DNA of 36,378 bases from Clostridiales bacterium (GTDB lineage: Bacteria; Bacillota; Clostridia; Lachnospirales; WQUN01), in the NCBI GenBank assembly GCA_031263155.1, contig JAISGK010000102.1, forward strand, positions 71,028 through 107,405, in the 5' to 3' direction. How positions within the stretch are numbered: position 1 is the stretch's first letter; each line of letters starts with the position of its first letter. Made by a program: the position numbers and the translations under genes. The notes below the pieces were generated by a model, which saw only the letters and a list, made by a program, of their open reading frames with translations, was not told the DNA's origin and did not search any database. This document shows, in pieces, positions 15,751-24,626 of the stretch.

Positions 15751-16536
15751 ATGAGTTATTCTGTCCTGATGTCCGTCTATGCTAAAGAAAAGCCGGATTT
15801 CTTACGACTTGCCATTGAAAGTATGCTCAATCAAACAGTTCAGACAGATGATTTCGTTCTTGTATGTGACGGTCCGCTCACGCCCGAACTTGAGGCTGCA
15901 CTTGGTTGCTACATACTTAATGTGGTTCGTTTAGAAACGAACCAAGGGTTGCCCTTCGCGCTAAATTTCGGACTCGGCAATTGCAAGCATGACATAGTGG
16001 CGCGGATGGATTCTGACGACATAGCGGCGTCAAATAGGTGTGAATTACAACTCGCTCTAATGTCTGAGTATGACATAGTCGGCGGTATGGTTGAGGAATT
16101 CGCGCGTACACCCGGAGACCTTCACAGGTTCCGGGCCACGGCGGAGCGCGACGTATCCAGGTTTGCCAAACGCCGAAACCCTTTCAACCATCCGACAGTA
16201 ATGTTCCGCAAGTCTAAAGTGCAAGCAGTCGGTGGTTATGAGAATACCTACCCTTTGGCGGAAGACTACCACCTTTGGGTGCGGATGTTGATGAACGGCT
16301 GTAAAGGCTATAACATCCCGGAAACTCTTGTGAATATGCGGATTGGGAACGGGTTATACAACCGTCGAAGCGGATTGGATTATTTTAAGATGATAATGAG
16401 TTTGCGCAAGTGGATGCTGAAAACAGGGTTTAGCAATTGGCAAGACTATTGCGTATGCACGATTGGGCACGCGGCGTCGTGCTTATCGCCTGAGAAAATG
16501 CGGAAGTGGTTATATGAAAAAAGGTTGCGCGTATGA
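15751..16536 (+). CDS. Family 2 glycosyltransferase, first gene of the right glycan operon
   Basis: A GT2 enzyme whose conserved region begins at the ATG I chose: SYSVLMSVYAKEKPDFLRLA at residues 2-21, SMLNQT at 24-29, and the metal-binding ARMDSDD at 84-90. FNHPTVMFRK and an EDYHLWVRM acceptor-side motif follow. The frame is open back to TTG 15622, and a GGAGG at 15654-15658 sits eight bases before TTG 15667, so a 28-residue longer start is possible. The family N-terminus favours 15751 but its ribosome site is poor. The end overlaps the permease gene as ATGA. It probably primes or extends the glycan exported by the adjacent Wzm/Wzt. Confidence 0.88.
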   Translation: MSYSVLMSVYAKEKPDFLRLAIESMLNQTVQTDDFVLVCDGPLTPELEAALGCYILNVVRLETNQGLPFALNFGLGNCKHDIVARMDSDDIAASNRCELQLALMSEYDIVGGMVEEFARTPGDLHRFRATAERDVSRFAKRRNPFNHPTVMFRKSKVQAVGGYENTYPLAEDYHLWVRMLMNGCKGYNIPETLVNMRIGNGLYNRRSGLDYFKMIMSLRKWMLKTGFSNWQDYCVCTIGHAASCLSPEKMRKWLYEKRLRV

Positions 16537-17813
16537 AGGCTAAATTAACCTGGTTTGCTTTGTTTCTGATTGGAGTTATGTTTGTATCGTTTGCGACGGT
16601 TGTTATCGGTGATGTTGACCTTAGAGCAAAACATACAGATATAACCGAAAAGGCGCGATACACAGGCTTTATAACCGAACAGCCCTTGTCAACGGGCGAG
16701 CTGTCTTTTATCGATATAGATGACATGCCGCAGGGAACGAAATATGTTGAGCTTAAGCTGTCCAACGCAAGCGACAAGGTAAAAGTCACATTGTTTGATA
16801 ACGCAACGACCGAACAAATTATTGAGGCAGGTATCTCGAACGGTCGCAATTTTATAGATCTGCAAGGATACTACCAGTACGTGCAGATCCGGTTCGCTCC
16901 CAACGTGTCATTTGATCTGCTCAACTTGCGCTTAAGCAATCATCTGCCCCTCCGTGTGAGGCATATACTCGGATTTATACTGTTCCTGTCAGCGTGGACA
17001 GCGTTTATGGTATTCGCTGGCAGAAAAGGTAACGTCACGTTTGCGCATATTGCTATTTTTAAGAGATATATCTATCTGCTGATAAACCTTGTCAAGATGG
17101 ACTTCGCGACGAAATACCGCCGTTCTGTTTTGGGTGTGCTCTGGAGCGTTCTCAATCCGCTCCTTATGATGATAGTCATGTACACGGTATTCAGCAAGCT
17201 ATTTAGGGTGACGGTGCCTAACTATCCGGTTTTTTACCTGACCGGCACCCTGATATTCGGCCTTATGTCTGAAGCGACGGGAAACGCGCTTGGGTCAGTG
17301 GTCGGATCAGCCGGATTGATTAAGAAGGTCTATATTCCTAAATACATATTTCCCATTGAAAAATGTATGTTCGCGCTGGTCAACACAATATTTTCGTTTG
17401 TAGCGGTGCTGATTCTAACCCCGATACTTGGCGTTCCGCTAAGACCAACCGTGCTTCTGTTTTTCATTCCGATTTTATATACTCTGGTATTTAGTATGGG
17501 GCTTGGAATGATACTTGCGGCAGGCAACGCGTTCTTTCGGGATATCGGACACCTCTACGGCGTACTGATAACGATGTGGCAGTTTCTTACGCCGGTTATC
17601 TACTCTGAGGATGCTGTGCCTATGGAGGTTCGCGCGGTATTTGTGTTCAACCCAATGTACTATTATGTGAAATACTTCCGTGATGTAATGATGTACAACC
17701 GCATTCCGGATTTGCGGCAGAATATGATCTGCCTGGCATGGTCGGTATCGTTCCTGATAGTGGGTTTGGTTGTGTTCAAGGTTAAGCAGGATAAGTTTAT
17801 ATTGTACATTTAG
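16533..17813 (+). CDS. Wzm-type ABC permease with extra N-terminal extracytoplasmic domain
   Basis: The C-terminal 250 residues (from about 178) are a standard polysaccharide ABC-2 permease: VKMDFATKYRRSVLGVLWSV, GLIKKVYIPKY, AFFRDIGHLYG and FNPMYYYVKYFRD. Unusually, 165 residues precede it. They comprise a signal-anchor-like segment (6-26), a beta-rich region of about 100 residues (40-135) and another membrane segment (144-162). The extra part would place a small globular domain outside the membrane. Normal Wzm proteins are about 255-280 residues, as in the copy at 589-1356. ATGA links it to the GT2 upstream; the ATPase starts 24 bases after its stop. Confidence 0.9.
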   Translation: MKAKLTWFALFLIGVMFVSFATVVIGDVDLRAKHTDITEKARYTGFITEQPLSTGELSFIDIDDMPQGTKYVELKLSNASDKVKVTLFDNATTEQIIEAGISNGRNFIDLQGYYQYVQIRFAPNVSFDLLNLRLSNHLPLRVRHILGFILFLSAWTAFMVFAGRKGNVTFAHIAIFKRYIYLLINLVKMDFATKYRRSVLGVLWSVLNPLLMMIVMYTVFSKLFRVTVPNYPVFYLTGTLIFGLMSEATGNALGSVVGSAGLIKKVYIPKYIFPIEKCMFALVNTIFSFVAVLILTPILGVPLRPTVLLFFIPILYTLVFSMGLGMILAAGNAFFRDIGHLYGVLITMWQFLTPVIYSEDAVPMEVRAVFVFNPMYYYVKYFRDVMMYNRIPDLRQNMICLAWSVSFLIVGLVVFKVKQDKFILYI

Positions 17814-17837
17814 ATGTTGTGCCTGGAGTTAAAAGCG

Positions 17838-18581
17838 ATGGGAGTAACTGATTTGCCGAACGCTATAGAAGTAAATGACGTGTCGATGGTCTTTAATATG
17901 ACCGAAGACAAGGTTCTTAGCATAAAAGAGTACTTGCTAAAATTTGTCCAGGGCAAAATACGCTACCGGGCATTCTTCGCGCTGACGGGTGTGACATTCA
18001 CGGTTGAAAAAGGCGATATATTCGGCATAGTTGGGTTAAACGGCTCTGGAAAGTCAACGCTCCTAAAAATTATTTCGGGCATAATGAAGCCCACTTTGGG
18101 TAAAGTGAGCGTGGCGGGCTCAATCGCGCCGTTAATTGAACTTGGCGCAGGTTTCAATATGGAGCTTACCGCCAGAGAGAATATTTTTCTTAACGCTTCG
18201 GTTCTGGGATACTCCAAACAATATATAAAAGACAAATTCGATGAAATAGTAGAGTTTTCAGAGATGCGCTCATTTCTTGACGTACCCATGAAAAATTATT
18301 CCAGCGGTATGGTGGCGAGGATCGGATTTGCGGTAGCTACAGTTACAAAACCGAGCGTACTGATTATTGACGAAATATTGGGCGTGGGCGACTTCCTGTT
18401 TCAGCAAAAGTGTGAGAAGCGTATAAACGATCTGATGTCTGGCGGGACAACGGTGCTGCTTGTGTCCCACAGTATTGAACAGATACGGTCAATGTGCAAA
18501 CACGCGATGTGGCTTGAAAAAGGACATATGAAGATGATTGGCGAGGCGTCAAATGTGTGTATGGCCTACCAGGGCGTGTAA
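17838..18581 (+). CDS. Wzt-type polysaccharide ABC transporter ATPase, short form
   Basis: A 247-residue ATPase with Walker A GLNGSGKST at 66-74, signature YSSGM at 154-158, Walker B VLIIDEILGVGD at about 174-185 and switch His211. It pairs with the Wzm permease just upstream. It ends right after the ATPase domain, so it lacks the C-terminal carbohydrate-binding domain of O9a/O8-type Wzt proteins. Export is then probably not coupled to a modified non-reducing end through Wzt. ATG 17838 has GGAG nine bases upstream; the ATG at 17814, directly after the permease stop, is less well supported. Confidence 0.93.
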   Translation: MGVTDLPNAIEVNDVSMVFNMTEDKVLSIKEYLLKFVQGKIRYRAFFALTGVTFTVEKGDIFGIVGLNGSGKSTLLKIISGIMKPTLGKVSVAGSIAPLIELGAGFNMELTARENIFLNASVLGYSKQYIKDKFDEIVEFSEMRSFLDVPMKNYSSGMVARIGFAVATVTKPSVLIIDEILGVGDFLFQQKCEKRINDLMSGGTTVLLVSHSIEQIRSMCKHAMWLEKGHMKMIGEASNVCMAYQGV

Positions 18582-18624
18582 TTGCGAGGTCAATCACAAT
18601 GTATTCGAGAAAAGGACCTAAACG

Positions 18625-19986
18625 ATGAAAACAATAATATTGGCGGGCGGCAGCGGAACAAGACTCTGGCCACTTAGCAGGGGGAAGTACCCCAAGCAGT
18701 TTTTAAAGCTGAAAGGCTTTGACAAGTCTCTGTTTCAGATGACGGTAGAGCGCTGTCAAAAACTGTGCGATCTTTCGGATATATACGTCCTGACGGTCAA
18801 GGATTATGAGTTTATCGTTAGGCTTCAAATAGAGGGGTTGTGCGACGTTGCCGACAGTGTACACATACTTGTTGAGCCACAGCCAAAGAATACGCTCCCT
18901 GCCATATATAACGCCGTTAAAGAGATAAAGTCCGGCACGGTTGTTGTAATGACCAGCGATCATTTGATAAAAGACTCCGACACGCTTGTGCGTGATATAA
19001 GAAGCGGCGAGGGCCTGACAAAGGACTATATCTTCACCTTCGGCATAAAACCAGCCGCTCCCGAAACAGGTTTTGGATACATAGCGCCCGGTGAACCGCT
19101 CGCTGTTGGCAATAAGATAAAAGAGTTCAAGGAAAAACCTGATTTTGAAACGGCAAAGCAATATGTCGAACAAGGATATTATTGGAACAGCGGCATGTTC
19201 ATGTTTGAGGCGGGGATGTTTACTAACGAGGTGAGAGATCATGCGCCCGATGTGTATGCGGCTTTTGAATCGGCTGATATTGAACAGAGCTTTAAGTATG
19301 CGCCAAATATTTCAATAGATTATGGGTTGATGGAAAAAAGCCCACGCACCGCTGTATTTCCACTGACTTCTGATTGGGACGATCTCGGCAGCTTCTATAC
19401 ATTCTATGACACGTTTGCCGCAAACAAGGATGAGAGTGACAACATCAGTTTTGGAGAGGGCATTTTTATCGGCGCCAGCGATAACCTGGTTTATCCCACG
19501 AAAGAAAAAATCTACACTCTTGTTGGGGTGAACGGCCTTGTAGTAGTAGACCAGGGCGACGCGCTTCTGATAGCGGACAAGAGGCACACGCAAGATGTCA
19601 AGCAGGTTGTAAGTATGCTAAAAGAGCGCAATGACAAACGCGCCGATTTGCACCTGACAGAATACCGCCCATGGGGGTCGGTGACTGTGTTGGAAAACGG
19701 CCAGTTTCACAAAATCAATCGCCTAACAGTATTACAGGGTAAACAATTATCTTATCAGATGCACTATCACAGAAGTGAACATTGGGTGGTGGTGAGCGGT
19801 ACCGCCACAGTGATTGCGGACGATATTACGCGCATGGTGCGCTCTAATGAAAGCATATTTATCCCGGCGGGCGGCAAACATCGACTTCGAAATGACGGCA
19901 AACTGCCGTTAGAGGTTATAGAGGTGCAATCGGGGCAATATTTGGGTGAGGATGATATTGTGCGGTTTGAGGATGATTGGAAGTGA
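18625..19986 (+). CDS. manC: Bifunctional mannose-1-phosphate guanylyltransferase / mannose-6-phosphate isomerase
   Basis: Makes GDP-mannose, feeding the Gmd step encoded downstream. The N-terminal nucleotidyltransferase has LAGGSGTRLWPLSR at residues 6-19 and KYPKQFL at 21-27. The sugar-binding FKEKPD and GYYWNSGMFMF motifs lie near the middle. The C-terminal type II isomerase cupin begins at RPWGSVTVLENG, with LSYQMHYHRSEHWVVVSG as the metal-binding core. The 453-residue length is canonical for ManC/AlgA. ATG 18625 follows AAAGGACC. Both domains look intact, so isomerase and guanylyltransferase activities are both expected. Confidence 0.96.
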   Translation: MKTIILAGGSGTRLWPLSRGKYPKQFLKLKGFDKSLFQMTVERCQKLCDLSDIYVLTVKDYEFIVRLQIEGLCDVADSVHILVEPQPKNTLPAIYNAVKEIKSGTVVVMTSDHLIKDSDTLVRDIRSGEGLTKDYIFTFGIKPAAPETGFGYIAPGEPLAVGNKIKEFKEKPDFETAKQYVEQGYYWNSGMFMFEAGMFTNEVRDHAPDVYAAFESADIEQSFKYAPNISIDYGLMEKSPRTAVFPLTSDWDDLGSFYTFYDTFAANKDESDNISFGEGIFIGASDNLVYPTKEKIYTLVGVNGLVVVDQGDALLIADKRHTQDVKQVVSMLKERNDKRADLHLTEYRPWGSVTVLENGQFHKINRLTVLQGKQLSYQMHYHRSEHWVVVSGTATVIADDITRMVRSNESIFIPAGGKHRLRNDGKLPLEVIEVQSGQYLGEDDIVRFEDDWK

Positions 19987-20008
19987 TGAATGGCGAGGAA
20001 GTACAAAC

Positions 20009-21259
20009 ATGCTGAAACTGCTTCTTGCCGCGGCATTAAAGATCAAACCCTTGCTCGTAAAGCTATTGCCTCGCGGAGTATTGCGTCGCGTTAAGCTACT
20101 ATTTGTGAATAAGGCAAGTATGGAACTTGTACACGCGAATCCCAAACCGTTTTGCGGGGTTGCCTACAATGACGGCGTTAATTTAATAGGCCCACTAACG
20201 AGCATAATGGGACTGGGGCAAAGTTCAAGGATATTGGCTAAAGCTCTTGAACAAACAGGCGTTCCTCTTGCGCTAATAAATCATCAACCGTTGAGCGTTC
20301 AGAAATTCACAGACGCTACTTTCGCGGACAAGTTAACGGATAGGCCAGGATATAACATCAATATTATTCACATTAACCCGCATGAATTGCCGTTCGCGTA
20401 CCTGCAACTTGGCAAAGAGGTATTTGACAGTCGATACAATATAATGTTCTGGCTGTGGGAGAGCGAAGAGTTCCCGGTAGAATGGATGCCCGCGCTGAAT
20501 TTGGCGAATGAGGTGTGGACTCCGGCGGAGTTTTCCGCCAGGGCGCTAAGGAAAGTAACTGATAATCCTGTTACCGTGATTCCATACCACATAGAAGTGC
20601 CCATTGAAGATAAATTCAATAGAGCGCACTTTAAGTTGCCAAAAGACAAGTTTTTGCTCCTTTGCTCATACGACAGCAGTTCGCTAAAATACCGCAAGAA
20701 TCCCGATGGCGCGATAAACGCGTATAAAAAGGCATTTCCATTGGAGCGGTCAGACTGTGCGCTGGCCGTAAAAATAGGCGGCGCGCCAAAAGAAGAGATA
20801 GCAGACTTGCGTAAATCGCTAAGCGCCTATGCCAATGTATATTTTATAACTGATTATTTATCAAAGATTGAAATGAATTCGTTGGTTAATTGTTGCGACG
20901 CATACATATCGCTCCATAGAGCCGAAGGTTTTGGACTTGTTCTTGCAGAAGCGATGTATTTGGGGAAGCCTGTAATCGCTACAAACTGGTCTGCCAATAC
21001 GGAGTTTATGAACAACGAAAATAGTTGTTTGGTGAATTACGAGTTGAAGCCGCTCGCGCGGGCGATAAAGCCCTTCAAGGCAGGGGCGATGTGGGCAGAA
21101 GCGGATGTCAACCAAGCGGCGGGATATATAAGGTTGTTGTATGAGAACAGCGAGCGCGGGGCGGAGATTGGTCGCAAGGCGGCGGAAAGTATTAGGCAAG
21201 AGTTAAACCTGGAGAACTCCACAATGGTAATAAAAGAAAGATTGGGAGAGATATGGTGA
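20009..21259 (+). CDS. Family 4 (GT-B) glycosyltransferase
   Basis: A 416-residue GT-B transferase. The C-terminal nucleotide-sugar-binding signature is HRAEGFGLVLAEAMYLGKPVIA with the E306-x7-E314 pair. The N-terminal region contains GPLTSIMGLGQSSRILAKAL, and the middle has the FWLWESEEFP and EVWTPAEFSA blocks often seen in polysaccharide GT4 enzymes near D-rhamnose loci. I start at ATG 20009 with GAGG eight bases upstream; the longer open frame from 19946 overlaps manC. With Gmd and Rmd directly downstream, GDP-D-rhamnose or GDP-mannose is a reasonable donor, but this is inference. Confidence 0.9.
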   Translation: MLKLLLAAALKIKPLLVKLLPRGVLRRVKLLFVNKASMELVHANPKPFCGVAYNDGVNLIGPLTSIMGLGQSSRILAKALEQTGVPLALINHQPLSVQKFTDATFADKLTDRPGYNINIIHINPHELPFAYLQLGKEVFDSRYNIMFWLWESEEFPVEWMPALNLANEVWTPAEFSARALRKVTDNPVTVIPYHIEVPIEDKFNRAHFKLPKDKFLLLCSYDSSSLKYRKNPDGAINAYKKAFPLERSDCALAVKIGGAPKEEIADLRKSLSAYANVYFITDYLSKIEMNSLVNCCDAYISLHRAEGFGLVLAEAMYLGKPVIATNWSANTEFMNNENSCLVNYELKPLARAIKPFKAGAMWAEADVNQAAGYIRLLYENSERGAEIGRKAAESIRQELNLENSTMVIKERLGEIW

Positions 21260-21391
21260 AAAATTTAGCAGGTTCAGTGGATTGAGGCGGTCAGAAATAC
21301 GAACCCATATATCAACGTGATATTCAAAAAAGTCGAGTGCGGTTAGAATCCACTAAGCATACGAAAATAGTTATAGGAAACGGGGAAGTTT

Positions 21392-22396
21392 ATGAAGTCA
21401 GCGCTCATCACGGGAATAACAGGGCAGGACGGCTCTTACCTGGCAGAATTATTGCTGGAAAAGGGCTACGGAGTCTATGGCATTTGGCGGCGCAAGAGCG
21501 TTGTTGATTACGGCAATGTATCGCATCTGAAAGATAAAATTCACTTCATCTATGCCGATATGACGGATGTTGTGTCTCTCATATCCGCTATGAAAATCAG
21601 TCAGGCGGATGAGGTATACAACCTTGCGGCGCAGTCCTTTGTGGCTACCAGTTGGGAGCAGCCTATAGCCACTGCCGACATAGACGCGATTGGCGCGGTA
21701 AATATGCTTGAGGCGATAAGAATAGTGAAGCCGGAAGCGCGGTTTTATCAGGCGTCCACAAGCGAAATGTTCGGTATGGCGTTGGAGATTCCGCAGACGG
21801 AAAATACGCCGTTTTACCCGCGAAGTCCATATGGAGTAGCAAAGCTCTACGGGCATTGGATAACAAAGAATTACCGCGAGAGCTATAAGATGTTCGCTTG
21901 TTCTGGGATACTGTTCAACCACGAGAGTGAGCGGCGCGGAAAGGAATTTGTCACGCGCAAGATAACAGTCGCGGCAGCGCGGATAAAGCGCGGGTTACAG
22001 GATTGCCTTGAACTAGGCAATATGAACGCAAAACGCGATTGGGGGCATAGCCAGGACTATGTTAAGGCGATGTGGCTGATGTTGCAGCAGGACGAGTCGG
22101 ACGATTATGTTATCGCTACCGGCGAAAACAGAACCGTGCGCGAGTTTGTTAAAGCGGCGTTTGAAAGGGCGGGGATAAAACTTGAGTGGAATGGCGAAGG
22201 AGTGGATGAGAAGGCTACTTGGAATGGGAAAACGGTAGTAAAGGTAAACCCGCAATTCTTCCGTCCGGCGGAAGTAGAGCTGTTGCTTGGCAATCCCGCA
22301 AAGGCTGAACGTGAGCTTGGATGGAAGCGAGAGATAGGATTTGATGAGCTTGTTAGCCGTATGGTAGATAACGACATTAAACTGGAGCGTGTATGA
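21392..22396 (+). CDS. gmd: GDP-mannose 4,6-dehydratase
   Basis: An extended short-chain dehydrogenase that converts GDP-D-mannose to GDP-4-keto-6-deoxymannose. The NADP-binding [11 protein letters not shown] is at residues 7-17. The catalytic S-T-S-E is at 122-125 and the Y147-x3-K151 pair is in [10 protein letters not shown]. The [18 protein letters not shown] block and [20 protein letters not shown] are near-invariant in Gmd. Length 334 is typical. It is followed with ATGA overlap by the reductase gene, and ManC is upstream, so the three form the GDP-6-deoxy-hexose pathway. Confidence 0.96.
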   Translation: MKSALITGITGQDGSYLAELLLEKGYGVYGIWRRKSVVDYGNVSHLKDKIHFIYADMTDVVSLISAMKISQADEVYNLAAQSFVATSWEQPIATADIDAIGAVNMLEAIRIVKPEARFYQASTSEMFGMALEIPQTENTPFYPRSPYGVAKLYGHWITKNYRESYKMFACSGILFNHESERRGKEFVTRKITVAAARIKRGLQDCLELGNMNAKRDWGHSQDYVKAMWLMLQQDESDDYVIATGENRTVREFVKAAFERAGIKLEWNGEGVDEKATWNGKTVVKVNPQFFRPAEVELLLGNPAKAERELGWKREIGFDELVSRMVDNDIKLERV

Positions 22397-23331
22397 AAGC
22401 GTTAATAATAGGCGCGGCGGGGTTTGTCGGGCGATACTTGATTGCTGAGCTGGAGCGTAGCGGCTACGACATTGCGGGGACAAAGCTGCCGTTTGAAGCG
22501 CTTAAGATTGCGGGTCAAGATCGCAATGCCACTGACGTTATCGATCTTGATATCCTCAATGAGCAAGCCATAATTGACGTACTCAATGCAGTCAACCCTG
22601 ATAAAATATTTCACCTGGCAGCGCAGAGTTCTTCTGCGATAGCGTGGAAGATGCCACAGCTTACGGTGGACGTTAATATAAAAGGCTCGCTGAATCTGGT
22701 TGAGGCTCTGCGCAAGGTTAATTATAAAGGTAAAGTAATACTGGTCGGCTCAAGCGAAGAATACGGCAAGCAGGACAAAATGCCAATTCGTGAGGATGCG
22801 CCAGTTAACCCCGACAATGTATACGCCATAACCCGTAGTACGCAAAATCGCTTTGGAGCGCTATATGCCAAGGCATATGGGCTTGACATAGTAATGACTC
22901 GCTCGTTTAACCACATAGGGGTTGGGCACGCGGAGACGTTCGCAATACCGTCGTTTGCAAGGCAGGTTGCGGAGATTGCCAAAGGAAAGCGCGAACCTAT
23001 TTTATATGTCGGGAACTTATCCGCAAAACGCGATTATATTGATGTTCGCGACGTGTGCCGGGCGTATGCGGCATTAGCCGAAAAAGGCGTAAGCGGTGAA
23101 ACGTACAACGTCGGCTCTGGTCATGCGGTGGCGTTGCAAGATATCGTTGATACACTAATTAGGTTTAGCGGCAAAGCGATTGATATAAAAGTTGATGTTG
23201 AAAAGCTAAGACCCATTGATATTGATGAGTTTTGCGCGGATATTAGCAAGATTAAAGCAATTGGCTGGACACCCACAATAGCACTTACCCAGTCATTAAA
23301 GGAAGTGTATGAGTATTGCACCACGAAGTAG
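22393..23331 (+). CDS. rmd: GDP-6-deoxy-D-mannose reductase (Rmd-like)
   Basis: Expected to reduce the Gmd product to GDP-D-rhamnose. It is a 312-residue extended SDR with [10 protein letters not shown] at residues 7-16, [11 protein letters not shown] near 75-85, the catalytic serine region VGSSEEYG at 118-125, and [10 protein letters not shown] near 170. FNHIG and the Gmd partnership fit Rmd better than GDP-fucose synthase. One oddity is that the catalytic pair reads Y144-A-I-T-R148, so Lys is replaced by Arg. If this is not a reading error the enzyme may be altered; the assignment to D-rhamnose rests mainly on context and overall similarity. Confidence 0.85.
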   Translation: MKALIIGAAGFVGRYLIAELERSGYDIAGTKLPFEALKIAGQDRNATDVIDLDILNEQAIIDVLNAVNPDKIFHLAAQSSSAIAWKMPQLTVDVNIKGSLNLVEALRKVNYKGKVILVGSSEEYGKQDKMPIREDAPVNPDNVYAITRSTQNRFGALYAKAYGLDIVMTRSFNHIGVGHAETFAIPSFARQVAEIAKGKREPILYVGNLSAKRDYIDVRDVCRAYAALAEKGVSGETYNVGSGHAVALQDIVDTLIRFSGKAIDIKVDVEKLRPIDIDEFCADISKIKAIGWTPTIALTQSLKEVYEYCTTK

Positions 23332-23426
23332 CATTATGGCGATATTGCCCTTTTAGAGACAAGATCTTTTTATGAATTGCTCAAAAAGCAACGTTTGATT
23401 ATTTTTGAGCGCGATTTGGAGGTTCT

Positions 23427-24626
23427 ATGACAAGTAGTATCAATAATGAAAAAATACAGCAATATTCTCACAAACTTTCGCAATATTATGCGAGCTTTGG
23501 CAGCAATAAAGCCATAGACGCGCAAAAAAGTCTACAAATGGCATTAGAGAGCTTGGTGGATTCGTTTGATGGCGTATTAGTTACTCATCGTAAAGGCATA
23601 ATTGGTAAAATAAATATTTTTGTGAAGCGTACCATTCGGAAACTCATGCGATTTCTTTTGAAGCCTTATGCAGAAAAAATTTATTTATTCCAAACAAAAT
23701 CTTTAGAAACCGTTGGAAAAGTTTTGGAACTGCTATTAGAACAAGCCACCGCCTACGACAGCAAACTAACAGAGCAAGCCACCGCTTACGACATCAAGAT
23801 TGCGGAGCGCGACGCAGTTATTGCCCAATTCTCCGATATGTTGTCGCAGCACAACCATAAATTACATCTTATTGAACAGGCGGGTTTTATTTTTGAAGCG
23901 GATAACTCTGATGAAATATTGTCATATTCAAAAAGCGGTGAAGATGCCATTATTCTATATATACTTCGACATCTCCACATTGATATTTCAAAAGTTAAAT
24001 ACCTTGATTTGGGAGCAAGCCATGCTAAGTCCTTAAGCAACTCATACGCACTTTATCGGCGTGGTGCAAGCGGAGTTTTGGTTGAAGCTAATCCGAGACT
24101 TATACCAGAGTTGAAATTCTTCCGCAACAGGGATGTTATTATTAATAAGATCGTGTCCGATATCAGCGGGGAAATGTTGCAAATAAATATATCAGATAAC
24201 GCAGATGGGTTATCTACATTAATAGATGAGTCTGCGGCCAATGTTGTGGAAAGTCTAGATTGGGTTGAGTTCACTAAAACCGAACTAACAACTGTAACAT
24301 ATGAAGAGATTATCGATCTCTACCTTGGCGAGACTCCGCAAATATTGAATATTGACATAGAAGGCATAGAGTTGCAGATATTGAAGTCGATGAACTTTAG
24401 CTTGAATCGTCCCCTGATAATTATTGTTGAAACAATCCCTTGGCGACCGCACCTCGTAGTTGGAGAAAAAGAGGAACCTTGTATCAGATATCTATGCGAA
24501 CAGGGCTATGTTGAGTATGCGTTTACCGGAATAAATTCAATTATGATAGACACAAAAAACCCGATAATTACGGAATTGTATCCGAGGTTTGCGGAAGATA
24601 TTGTATACGGGAGTAATGAGATATGA
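23427..24626 (+). CDS. FkbM-family methyltransferase with N-terminal coiled coil
   Basis: The C-terminal 230 residues are an FkbM-type SAM methyltransferase. SYSKSGEDAIILYILRHL begins the domain, YLDLGASHAKSLSNSYALYR is the SAM-binding motif with the family's Leu-Ser-Asn-Ser, VLVEANPRLIPELKF follows, and LNIDIEGIELQIL is the conserved Asp-Glu block. The first 150 residues are charged and helical, with two 11-residue repeats EQATAYDSKLT / EQATAYDIKIA in a coiled-coil stretch. It probably O-methylates a sugar in the glycan. ATG 23427 follows GGAGG at four bases. Base composition becomes AT-rich from here on compared with the manC-rmd block. Confidence 0.9.
   Translation: MTSSINNEKIQQYSHKLSQYYASFGSNKAIDAQKSLQMALESLVDSFDGVLVTHRKGIIGKINIFVKRTIRKLMRFLLKPYAEKIYLFQTKSLETVGKVLELLLEQATAYDSKLTEQATAYDIKIAERDAVIAQFSDMLSQHNHKLHLIEQAGFIFEADNSDEILSYSKSGEDAIILYILRHLHIDISKVKYLDLGASHAKSLSNSYALYRRGASGVLVEANPRLIPELKFFRNRDVIINKIVSDISGEMLQINISDNADGLSTLIDESAANVVESLDWVEFTKTELTTVTYEEIIDLYLGETPQILNIDIEGIELQILKSMNFSLNRPLIIIVETIPWRPHLVVGEKEEPCIRYLCEQGYVEYAFTGINSIMIDTKNPIITELYPRFAEDIVYGSNEI
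23739..23797 (+). repeat. 33-bp in-frame direct repeat in the FkbM gene
   Basis: Two nearly identical copies starting at 23739 and 23772 (core CAAGCCACCGC then TACGACA) encode consecutive 11-residue coiled-coil repeats. The period of 33 bases matches a hendecad helix and could expand or contract without frameshift. Confidence 0.7.

Noticed and set aside
18703..19242. 179-codon minus-strand open frame
   Set aside because: Antisense shadow of manC, whose motifs are all intact in the plus strand.
21260..21391. Protein-like 23-codon fragment (WIEAVRNTNPYINVIFKK) between the GT4 and gmd genes
   Set aside because: It is preceded by a stop, has no start codon, and is too short to assign. It may be a remnant, but I cannot support a feature.
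22013..22483. 156-codon minus-strand open frame across gmd/rmd
   Set aside because: Antisense to two well-supported genes, with no ribosome site or motif.
23379..23410. 9-bp inverted repeat GCTCAAAAA/TTTTTGAGC upstream of the FkbM gene
   Set aside because: No T-run follows and a ribosome site comes directly after. A chance hairpin in AT-rich DNA is as likely as a regulatory element.
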